From Catonia carolina (taxonomy: Eukaryota > Arthropoda > Insecta > Hemiptera > Achilidae): 64,000 bases of DNA. The position numbers and the translations under genes were made by a program. The stretch spans positions 432,277,545 to 432,341,544 of the forward strand of contig JAQMRL010000001.1 of NCBI GenBank assembly GCA_035578175.1, given 5' to 3'. Under the pieces are notes generated by a model. That model was given only the letters and a program-made list of their open reading frames with translations. It was not told the DNA's origin and ran no database searches. This document shows, piece after piece, positions 44,060 through 53,684 of the stretch (positions are counted from its first letter, which is position 1; every line of letters starts with the position of its first letter).

Positions 44060-45010
44060 TTCGCCCCAATTGGAGCATTTCAGTCACCCCATGTTCATTT
44101 AGTCTTTGAAGAACGAGCTGCGGAGTTAGCTAGTTACTGCCTCTTTTGCTCCCCACACCTTTTCATATTTTTTGATCTGGCAGCCCCTCATAATTTTCTG
44201 TTGTGATTATGTTAGGTTGTTTACTTTTATTGAAGGGGAGTTGAGTTAGCTTATTTTCCTTTAAGACCTTCTTTTTGTCTCTTTCTTTTTATAATTTTTT
44301 CAGTTATACCCAAGACCTTTATGTCGGATTTTATCTCTTGGATCCATTTATTTTGGGTCTTGCATTTGAGTTTGGTAATCTAAGAGCTGTTTAGTAAGTC
44401 GTGTGTTGGGTAGCCTGTAGAGGTGGCTAAAAAAAACCACTCGCCTTTTTCTCATTGTGCCAATTATAGACTCATTTTCCTTGTAGACTATGCTGTTAGA
44501 AATATCCACCATTTTCCTTGGTCTTGGTATTTGAAATTAATGGCTGTTCTTAATATTCTTTTGTCTATTTTTTTGGAGTTTTGTCGGTTGTAGATTGTGT
44601 ATTCAGTTTGAAGAGAGTTTCACCAGCGTATGTGGCTTCCGGTTTGGGCTACTGAGTTGTAGTGCCGTATTTTGGAGTTGATTGAGAGGGACTTCTTTTT
44701 ATAAAAGGTACCAGGTGATTCTTTGGGCTTGTTCAAGTTTAGTTACACGGTTCTCGATTAATTGTTTCTCGTTCAGATTCCATGTGATGATTTCACTGAG
44801 ATATTTAAATTTATGGACGATTTTTATTCAATTTCCATTATTTAGTTGAAGCCTTCGATGTTATTGTTTGAAGGTTGGCATTATTATCTGTTTATTTCGA
44901 GTGATATTTGGAGCCCAATTTTTGCTGCTATATCTTGAAGCACTTCAATTTGGTGTGCGATTTATTTTATTATTTATTAAAATAAGTTTTAATTTGTTAG
45001 ATGGCGTATT
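44060..45010 (-). pseudogene. LINE reverse-transcriptase C-terminus, decayed
   Basis: On the - strand, across shifts, one reads KKKSLSINSKIRHYNSVAQT, then MRKRRVVFFSHLYRLPNTRL and TKQLLDYQTQ, and near the end KKYEKVWGAKEAV. These match the KSLSRxAKIRxYNTVIKP, IRKRRLxFYGHLYRM and SxRMKxYWAxKRA blocks of an insect LINE clade, the same clade as the remnant at 50339. Stops are frequent. Confidence 0.6.
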
Positions 45011-45384
45011 TTATATTGTTTTTCTTTGGGTACTTGACTATTAAATGCAAGGCCTACTAGGGCACGTTGCCAACTGGGTCGTCGATTGGAATTAACACCA
45101 AGACACCATACTGCAAACATTGATTTCATTCATTTTTTCTAATTTTTGACCAAGTTTCTGTGAATTTTAATAAATTCTGAAACAGAATTTGAAAATTTGA
45201 AAGCAAGAAGTTTTTTTTACATAATTAGTAGATAATTGAGGTAAAATCAGACCTTTTCATTTCACATCACCACGTCTTAATAAAATCAATAACTAAAAAT
45301 TGAGTAGTAGAACACTATTTTCTGAGGACTTCAGTGACATGTCATCGGTGATCGGTTAATTGCGTAATTAACGCGTACTTTCCT

Positions 45385-45757
45385 CATCTACCCATAACAG
45401 ACAGGTCACCCTGTTAGTTCCAGGTCTTCAAAAAATAGTTCTGTTTCTTATCACATGGTCAGTCAATTAAATGACTGAAGTATTTAGGAACAAAACAGGT
45501 ATAGGCGTAAAATACACTAGTCACGAGATATATCCTCTGAGAGAGTAATGAATTTTATTATAATAGCCCTGTGGTGAATGAAGTTTTATTTTCAGGGTAG
45601 AAATTGTGGGCTTTTCAGAGGGCCGGCCTGCTGATAAGCATACTTTGCAACTTAGTGAGGAAGGCACTGGTAAACCACTTCACTTCGCGTTTTACTCAGT
45701 AAAACCTCTACTACAGGTTCAAACCAGCCTTTCGGCGGATAACCTACACTACAAACA
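45385..45757 (+). repeat. Family F retroposon, diverged
   Basis: From CCCATAACAGACAGG to GGCGGATAACCTACACTACA. Small internal deletions. The 60-codon ORF inside is not a gene. Confidence 0.78.
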
Positions 45758-45892
45758 ATTTCCTCGTAGCTACAAACCTTTCAAATGAAAATTAAAAGTA
45801 CACTAACGTAATCACAGTGGTATTTTGTTCTTAATTTTCTTCACTCGCAAAAATTCTGGTACACAATACTCCTCAATAAGATAGAAGATTAG

Positions 45893-46042
45893 ACTGTCTA
45901 CGTAGCTTAGTGGTTAGTGTCCTACACTACAAAGCGTAAAGTTGCGGATTCCACTCCTGGCAGGAGTTCGGAAAATTATTACATGTTCAAACCACGGTTC
46001 TTTAACTGAATGTAGTTGTTGATAACATTGACATGAAATTAA
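45893..46042 (+). repeat. Family D tRNA-SINE, diverged
   Basis: Head TACGTAGCTTAGTGGTTAGT; weak B box (GCGGATTCCACTCC); tail ATTATTACATGTTCAAACC. Confidence 0.65.
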
Positions 46043-46045
46043 AAA

Positions 46046-46386
46046 AAATCTGGTGTGAAACAAACACAAGACTTTCGCTTGGCAATGTGGATAACGAACA
46101 ATGTAAAATGAGAAACATAACCTAATTTTAATCATGAGTGAATGACGCAAAATGAAAATCAACCTCTGTAGGACTTAAAAATACGAAAAATCAGGAATTG
46201 CCTCCAAAATATGTGAAAAATGCATAAGTAAATTAGCTACTACTTCCGGTTGACCGATTTTGATGAAAATATTCGTGTCGGGTTCCCTTATGGTACCAAA
46301 CTTAAGTTATAAGATTTAACTTCGTACGATATTTCGTTCTTGAGATATATTTTCGTACCTACACAGACCAACCGCTAAAAACATGT
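46046..46386 (-). mobile_element. Family H copy H9, partial, reverse
   Basis: From AAAATCTGGTGTGAAAC (left) to ACCAACCGCTAAAAACATGT. The middle third is deleted. It abuts the + copy H10 to form an inverted pair. Confidence 0.8.
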
Positions 46387-46387
46387 A

Positions 46388-47298
46388 TTACTTTCTCTTG
46401 CCTATATGAATATGTAGGAAGGAAAGTACGTATTGTTTTCATGTCGATTTTTCGAAATCGAGTTTTCACCGGACTACACGTTTTCAGACCCCCTGAACGA
46501 AAAAAACATGTTTTTAGCGATTGGTCTGTGTGTGCGTGAAAAGAATACGTCAAGAACGGAACATTGTACGTACTTAAAACTTGAAACTTAAGTTAGATAC
46601 CACTAGAGAACCCAACACGACCGTTTTCATCAAAATCGGTCAACCGGAAGTAGTAGTTTATTCGTGTAATTTTTCACTTTTTTGCGATTTTCTCAAAAAT
46701 GGTCCTACGATTTTTTTTCAAATCGCCTGATTTACTAAATATTTTATGCTCTACAAGATACAGCAGCCGCCATGTCTGCTGACATTCTTGGTGAGGCTGT
46801 TTTCTCGTAAAAAATTGCTTTTTTTAAGATTACGACTTTAATATGCACTTAAGCGGAAAAATGTGTTTAGTAAAAGTTGTAGAGAATTTAAAATGCTAGG
46901 CTACAACTTTTATTTATAAGATTTTTTTGTATAACGCTTAGTTTAGCGGTAATTAGCGATTTTCTGTTTATTCTCACGAAATCGTGTAAAAATCTATTTT
47001 TTTAAGATTTTAGCCATTTTACGACAAAAGTGTATTTAACAAAATTTATAGGACATTAAAAGATCTACAACTTTTATTTAAAACATTTTTCTGTACAGAG
47101 CCTAGTTTAGCGTGAAAGAGTGATTTTCCGTATTTTTAAGCAAAACAGGTTGATTTTCACTTTACGTCTTTGATTCATGATTAAAATTAGGTGATGTTTA
47201 TTGAGGTTATTTTTTTGTTTATTTTTAACGTTAGGTTATATTATTATTATTTGCATTGGCAAGAGAAAGTTGTGTGAGTGTTTCACACCAGATTTTTT
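46388..47298 (+). mobile_element. Family H (HINE-like) copy H10
   Basis: Complete + copy: ACTTTCTCTTGCCTATATGA at the start, GGTCAACCGGAAGTAGTAG, then GGCAAGAGAAAGTTG and the hairpin. The TG run is very short. Confidence 0.87.
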
Positions 47299-47339
47299 TG
47301 GGTTCAGATAAATGAAACCCTTATTTCCGGTGATAACAT

Positions 47340-47438
47340 ATAAATGTAATGTAAAATAACTAAAATTGAAAAATTCGTCATGAAAATAATACTTTCCTTC
47401 CCTATATATTCTCATTGGGCAAGAAAATAGTAAAAAGG
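47340..47438 (-). mobile_element. Family H terminal fragment H11
   Basis: Only the last 100 bp of the 5' end (ACTTTCCTTCCCTATATATT and GGGCAAGAAAATAGT), reverse orientation. Confidence 0.6.
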
Positions 47439-48052
47439 TATTTAATCTGAACTAACATTCTTGTTGAAAAACAAAAGCGGGAAAAAGGCCACAATAGATC
47501 ATGGATTAACGAAAGAAAAATAATTTTTTAAAGAAAAGGTTGGAGAATAAAGTACGAGGAAAAAATTGAACAAAAAAAATAAGGCGGTAGTTGACCATTA
47601 TAATATTATAGAATAATCGTACTTCGACCTTTGAATCCCACTTGTCATTAATAAATACAATATTATTCTAGGCCTGTATGATTTATATAACAGTGCAATA
47701 AATCCAATTTTTTGTTTTAAATAAACTTTAGTCACGTTGGGTTTTTTATTGCACAGAATAATTGCTGCCGTCCTTGTAAATATTTTTAATCGTCTGGTTA
47801 TAACCCTATTGATAAATAGTTTAAAAAGATTTAACATAATAAGAATAGTAGAACTTTGCTGGCCTAGTCTAGCGACGCGACGCGATAGCTAAATCTGTTG
47901 GGTAGAAAAATAAACATGCCTTTCCTTCTCCCTCACTAAACAACACCAACTAATATTAATTAAATTTTATTATAGAAAAGTAAAAGTTTTGAAATAAATA
48001 TTTGTTAAGAAATAATTTAAAATATTTATTTATCACTTTAAATAAAGACATA
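47439..48052. other. Intergenic DNA, no feature recognised
   Basis: AT-rich; a 79-codon - strand ORF has no family features. A short block GCGACGCGACGCGATAG at 47873 is unusually GC-rich. Confidence 0.5.
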
Positions 48053-49052
48053 TTACTTTCTCTTGCTTATATGAATAAATAGGGAGGAAAGAATTGTTTT
48101 CTCGTCGATTTTTCGAAATCGAGTTTTCACCGGATCTAAACGTTTTCAGACCCCCTGAACCCAAAAAACATGTTTTTAGCGATTAGTCTGTGTGTGTACC
48201 TGTGCGGGTGTGTGTGTGTGTGTGTGCGTGTGGGTGCGTGTGAACAGAATATCTCAAGAACGGAATATTATATAAACTTGATAATATATAAACTTGAAAC
48301 TTGATACTTAAGTTAGATACCACTAAAGACCCGACAAGAACATTTTCATCAAAATCGGTTGACCGGAAATAGTAGTTTATTCGTGTAATTTTTCACTTTT
48401 TTGCATATTTCTCAAAAACGGCTCCTACGATTTTTTTAAAAATCGCCTCATTTACTACATTTTTTTTATGCTCTACAAGATAGGGTAGGCGCCATGTCTG
48501 CTGAAATTCTTGGAGAGGCTTTTTTCTCATAAAAAAATTGTTCTATTAAGATTGCGACTTTAATATGCATTTTAGCGCAAAAATGAATACGATAAAAGTT
48601 GTAGAGAATTTAAAATTCTACTACTTTATTTCAAACTTTTTTTTGTATAACGCTTAGTTTATCGGTAATTAGCAATTTTCTGTTTTTTTTCTCACGAAAT
48701 CATGTAAAAAATCGATTTTTTAAAGATTTCAGCCTTATTTAGGCCTATGCATTTTACGACAAAAAAGTATAATCAAATGTATAGGAAATTAAAAGACTAC
48801 AACTTTTATTTAGAGCATTTTTCTCTACAGAGCCTAGTTTAGCGTGAAAGAGTGATTTTCCGTATTTTTTAAGCTAAACTGAGGTTGATTTTTGTTTTAC
48901 GTCTTTCACTCATCATTAAAAAAAGATTATGTTTTTTGAGGTTAGTTTTTTTGTTTACCGTATTTCTAATGTTTTATTACTAATGTTAGGTTATATTGTT
49001 CATTATTTGCATTGGCAAGAGACAGTTGTGTGAGTGTTTCACACCAGATTTA
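48053..49052 (+). mobile_element. Family H (HINE-like) copy H12
   Basis: Complete + copy with a TG-rich run (48188-48243), the ACCGG block and end hairpin GTGTGAGTGTTTCACAC. Flanks are T-rich. Confidence 0.87.
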
Positions 49053-49327
49053 TTGTGTTTAGACGAGTCAATAATTAGGTAAAGAACGAGATAATACGTG
49101 AATCACTGCAAAAAAATGGAAGTACCCTGAAGTACGTATTAAGGGAAAACTTAAGTAAAATATTATTTAGAAAAGTCCACTGCATCGTAAATTACCACTA
49201 AAAAAGATACATTAAGTTCGTAAATTCAAAATTTAGATTTCTCAAATAGGCCTATATTTAGTAGGTATTGATCTGGCGTCCGTTTTTCAATCAAAAGTGC
49301 TGAGAATGGCTATTAATGCTCCCATGC

Positions 49328-49696
49328 TGTTTAGGTCATCAGCCGAATGGCTGGTTTGAACCTCTAGAGGCTTTACTATAAGGAGTGTGGTGGTTTACCA
49401 TTGCCTTACTCACTGAGTAGAAAAGTATGCTTATCAGCATACCGGGTCTTCTGAAAAGCATCTACCTTCCACTCTGCAAATGATACCTTCCCTTCTTCAC
49501 CAGAGTGTTTGGCTGTATAATGAAATTCATTATTCTCCTGAGAATAATAGTTTTTTTACACTTCTACCTCTTCTGTTTTTAAATGCTTTAGTCATATATA
49601 CTGACCATGTAATAAGAAACAGAACTTTTTTGTAGCCCTGCAAGTAGCAGATCGAGTGTAAGTAATTATACTTCACCAGCCTGTTATGGGCAAACA
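49328..49696 (-). repeat. Family F retroposon, reverse copy
   Basis: From TTTAGGTCATCAGCC to GCCTGTTATGGGC. The conserved GGTGGTTTACCATTGCCTT block is present. Confidence 0.82.
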
Positions 49697-49711
49697 TAAA
49701 AAGAAGTATTG

Positions 49712-49891
49712 GCGCAGTTGGTAACGTGCTCGCCTCTCATCATGCGGTCCTGGGTTCGAATCCCACTCAGGCATGGCATATTTTCATACGTTACAAAAAA
49801 TCATTTCATCCTCATTTACACACAGTCACACCCCAACGTCGTCGCTAATGACCTTGTAGTTGATGCGACGTTAAATTAAAAAAAAAAAAAG
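49712..49891 (+). repeat. Family A tRNA-SINE, 5'-truncated, with TSD
   Basis: It begins at GCGCAGTTGG, lacking the first bases of the head. AGAAGTATTG at 49702-49711 and 49892-49901 flanks it. Nearly identical to 41058-41277 otherwise. Confidence 0.92.
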
Positions 49892-49907
49892 AGAAGTATT
49901 GAACTAA

Positions 49908-50088
49908 TTTTTTTAAATTCCTAATGTGTTTACATTGCAATCTGTTCAATTTCGAACAATATGGAACCTCATGACCCGTTGAGATGCAGACTCAGTCCGA
50001 CCATTTCAAAGAATATGTTTAATTGAACGCCATCCATCAAAGTACATCGGTAACCACTGTCTTGTATTTAAATCCGTATAATTGAATC
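49908..50088 (-). repeat. Family E SINE, partial
   Basis: Tail and part of the body (TTGCAATCTGTTCAATTTCG, TCAAAGTACATCGGTAACCA) with an internal deletion and no head. Confidence 0.72.
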
Positions 50089-50338
50089 TAAGTTTTAAAC
50101 ATTAATTTTATCAATGTCACGGTATTTAAACGCTAGGTGCCTGCTAATAAATGGCGTTCTCCTCAAAATTTATGTAAAATAAGCTACAAATATAGTTATG
50201 TACTGGTTGTGCAGAGCCGCACAATTGTTGATTTAATAAAATAAGGTGAAAAAGCATTGATTTTTTTGAACCTCGTGAAGTACATTTCAGACAATTAAAT
50301 TCTATCTGTAAAAAAAATTAATTTGCCTACACATAATA

Positions 50339-51030
50339 GTGAGCACGAACAACAACAGACAAGGAAAGATGGCCGGTGCACTTCGAGGAACTCACCACTT
50401 GTGTGAGAAGAAATCGCTCTCAAGACAAGCCAAAATTAGGAAATATTATAGTACTGTGATAAAACCTGTATGTCTGTACGCGATTGAGTGCCTTAGAATA
50501 ACCGGGAAGGTTGGTGTAAGTGCAGCAAAGAAATTTGAGAGAAAGATCCCCGATTGAAAATAACTGTTCAAGGAAAATGAACACGATTAATGGAAACTGT
50601 TAGATAAAAAATTAAAATTTTACTGGCATCTGTATAGAATGGATGATAACCGGTTGACAAAACTAACTTTTAAGACACTGAACAATAGATCTAAGGCGTC
50701 AGATAAATGGTTTAAAGAAGTCAGAAAGGATATAGAGAAAACCGGAATAAACCGAGAAAGTTTTTAAGCTATTAGCTTTAAAGTATAAACTAATAAGCTA
50801 CAAATAACTATAATAATAAGCTATAAACTATAAAGCTATTAAGCTGGAAACGAACCAACTTCAGACAACCTAATAATGAACATTAAGGGCTTCGACGAAG
50901 AATAAAAACAGAACACCAGGTGTTTAGAAGAAAGGAGAAAAGCCTACAGTGAGCGAACGCTAAGAATGTGGGCTGCAAAAAGAGCTTCCAGAAACGCCTT
51001 ATGTCGTCACCTCATGGTCTAAAATTGACC
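50339..51030 (+). pseudogene. LINE reverse-transcriptase C-terminus, decayed
   Basis: Pieces in shifted frames: EKKSLSRQAKIRKYYSTVIK and LYAIECL (50390-50500), KFYWHLYRMDDNRLTKLTFK (50610-50675), then KWFKEVRKDIEKTGINRESF and, at about 50925-50990, RKAYSERTLRMWAAKRA. Order and content match the post-RT part of the same clade as 44060-45010. Confidence 0.68.
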
Positions 51031-51044
51031 CTATCCGAGAAAAA

Positions 51045-51400
51045 AGAAAATAAGTTAGCACGGTCAACACAGAGATCCATGGAAAGACTGACTCTGAATA
51101 TTAAATTGAATGACCAAGTAATAAATGAGTATATTCGCCAAAAAACTAAATTAATAGATGTAAAACAATACGTGGTAATACTAGAATGGACGCACAATGA
51201 GGCAGATGTATGATCGATGGAACAAGGAGATTCATTAGTAGAGGTCCCTGACTGGGAAGTAGAAATGGAGATCGTACAAAATCACGTGAAAATGATGGCA
51301 GGATTTAAATGGATAAGAACGGCACAAAATAGGAATTGGGGGAACAATCAGGGAAGACCTATAAATCCAATATCCAACCATGGATGATGACAGGCTGATG
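51045..51400 (+). pseudogene. Second LINE tail joined to the first
   Basis: KENKLARSTQRSMERLTLNI, KLNDQVINEYIRQKTKLIDV and, further on, MMAGFKWIRTAQNRNWG resemble the C-terminal QRxMER, IRxxTKVxDV and AGxxWxxxAQxRxxW blocks of another LINE group. This differs from the clade just upstream, so the 1.1-kb tract is a patchwork of two elements. Confidence 0.6.
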
Positions 51401-51499
51401 AAAGTGAACATCCGATCACTGATCCACATTTTGTGTATCAACTCAAATTCCAAAGGTGAAATTCGATCGGTATTTTCACAAAACATTTGACAGTTAGAT

Positions 51500-52090
51500 A
51501 AAAAATGTACGGTTGACCTTATAAATCGAACCCATATAATTAAAAGTTTTCGATATTTCGAAGGGATTCTTTTTTACCATCAATTTCATACATTTTTTTA
51601 TACAAAAGAGAAAAAATCTCTCTAATTCGAAATTCGGAAATAATAATATTCGTTGATTTGTTCGACATTTGATCACGTGTTCTTTAAAAAGCCCTTTAGA
51701 ACCGTTAATTTTTTTCATGTGAATATGTATTCATAGTATTTGTAATACCAACAACTACGGCTCTATCTATCGCTTGTTAGTTGGATTTATCACAGTATCC
51801 CGTTTTGATTGCATTGTAACCTATTCAGTGTTTTATGTTCATACCTGTTTAAAGTGGTTAACTCTCTACGTTTAAGTCGTTTGTGTAAATTATCAATTAT
51901 GACTGTAGTTAAAAATAACAAAACTTCAAAGCAAGAAGCCGATATTCTAAAATTAGTAGAAGTGGTAATAGGAAGAAAGAAAAATCACCGAAGAGTGCAG
52001 TATACTATTTCTTATAAGTATGTAAACGATCAATCTATTTAATCAGTCTGTGGACAAAATTCGAACTGGCACAACTTAGCTCTATGTGTA
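51500..52090. other. Intergenic DNA, no feature recognised
   Basis: Short ORFs only (74-77 codons), without family features. Confidence 0.5.
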
Positions 52091-52094
52091 CATA

Positions 52095-52304
52095 CAGTTC
52101 CGAATAAAGTATATCCATAACCTATTCTTTCAACAAGGTCTACAAATTTTAATGTACATGAATGTCTTCAACCTTATTTCAATGTACTTACAAATATACA
52201 AATAATTATATTATTTTAAAATATGTATTTAATTTGTCCCAGTAAAAATTTAAATTATAAATTACAAAAACTAAACTGCAAAAACTCACTAATGTTCGGA
52301 ACTG
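52095..52304. mobile_element. 210-bp MITE, first of a tandem pair
   Basis: TA-flanked, inverted ends CAGTTCCGAA and TTCGGAACTG. No ORF. The next copy starts 12 bp further on. Confidence 0.8.
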
Positions 52305-52316
52305 TATGTGTACATA

Positions 52317-52515
52317 CAGTTCCGAATAAAGTATATCCATAACCTATTCTTTCAACAAGGTCTACAAATTTTAATGTACACAAAAATGTCTTCAACCTTA
52401 TTTCAATGTACTTACAAACATACAAATAATTATATTATTTTAAAATATGTATTTAATTTGTCCCAGTAAAAATTTAAATTATAAATTACAAAAACTAAAC
52501 TGCAAAAACTCACTA
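52317..52515. mobile_element. Second MITE copy, 3' end missing
   Basis: Near-identical to 52095-52304 for about 195 bp (offset 222 bp), but it lacks the terminal TTCGGAACTG; the match stops at AAAACTCACTAA. The junction of the copies forms a palindrome TTCGGAACTGTATG/CATACAGTTCCGAA. Confidence 0.85.
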
Positions 52516-52645
52516 AACTATATGCTACAGACGCACGCAACTAAATAAACTAACTGGTCTGAATGTATGGGCCTATAACGAACAGAAAATCATGTAATAT
52601 GAAAACAAATTAATCACATAATTATGTCTGGCAGATTATAATTAA

Positions 52646-53275
52646 CCTTTTCTTACCCAGTGAGGCATAGATGTCACATTGGAGTGAAATAACAGACATA
52701 AAAACTTTAATTGTTAGCGACTACTTTTGATTAAAGAGTGCTGGATGTGAAGTGTAATAATTTTGTGTACCCTAGCCAGGTATCGAACCTGAGACCTCTG
52801 CTTTGCAGTGTAAGATGCTGACCACTACGCCACGGACGCGACCATTAGTTTCTTTTTAAAGTTAGTTTTAGTCTTAAATATTCGTGTTCATTTACTAAAA
52901 TAAAGTAGCATTTCGTCGAGTATTTTGAATGTACATACAAGTACTATATTTTTTAGGCTGTAAATACTGATTTTGTCCATTTTACCAATATTTTTGAATT
53001 GTAACCTTTTTTAAGTATTAAATAATGCTTTGCTACAAATCTAAGCAAGAGAATTTTGTTTAGGAAGCCTGTACATGATTTTTACTTATTCATATTGTTG
53101 GGAACTTTGATACCATCAAGCCCAATGTGACATATGCGTCACACTTTTTTATCATGCCATCAAAAAAGGCTGAAGGTCTAAAAGTGATTTTATTTCACTT
53201 AAATGTCAGTAAAGTGTATGAAACAATGTACACATATTTGTTTGTGTAAAGTTAAAAAAATTGGGATTGAAAGGG
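52646..53275. mobile_element. TTAA-flanked piggyBac-like MITE with nested SINE
   Basis: TTAA at 52642-52645 and 53276-53279. Termini CCTTTTCTTACCC and (reversed) CCCTTTCAATCCC. A second inverted pair lies inside: GCATAGATGTCACATTGG (52675) and, near 53125, its counterpart CCAATGTGACATATGCG. These are piggyBac-type ends. No transposase. Confidence 0.78.
52706..52842 (-). repeat. Family D tRNA-SINE inside the TTAA MITE
   Basis: Reversed it reads GTGGCGTAGTGGTCAGCATC, anticodon-loop-like TGCAAAG, then AGGTCTCAGGTTCGATACCT (B box) and a tail with AGTAGTCGCTAACAATTAAA. Confidence 0.8.
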
Positions 53276-53402
53276 TTAACAAGAGTGAAAACAAAGCGTA
53301 GTGACCGTGCGTGAGTCGCACATTACAGTAGCGATTGTATACTTTTGTGACTGTACCGTCGTTGCATTATTGCATTACTTTATTGCAACCCTTCCTGATG
53401 TA

Positions 53403-53559
53403 ATGGACGAAGTCAGGCAAGGCACAACTAGTTTCAACGCCAAGTTTTCCGGGATTCGATTCCCATTTAGGTCTGGCAATTTTTTCATCACTCATTTTTA
53501 TCTATCACCCTTCAACGTCTCTTTTAGCTGTAATTTCCAAAACAATCTGACGTAAAACT
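53403..53559 (+). repeat. Family B tRNA-SINE, 3' end split by the Jockey
   Basis: Diverged head ACTAGTTTCAACGCC, B box GGGATTCGATTCCC, body GGTCTGGCAATTTTTTCATC, tail AACAATCTGACGTAAAAC. The A-rich end resumes at 58036, on the far side of the LINE. Confidence 0.75.
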
Positions 53560-53684
53560 TTTTTTTTTAACACTTTTAATTGAAATTTAGTATCTGTTAT
53601 TAAATTAATATAACAATTTCTAAATGTGTAAACAATTTCCAAAACTTGATTTACTTGAAGGAGCGTGCAGTCATCACCACAGTC

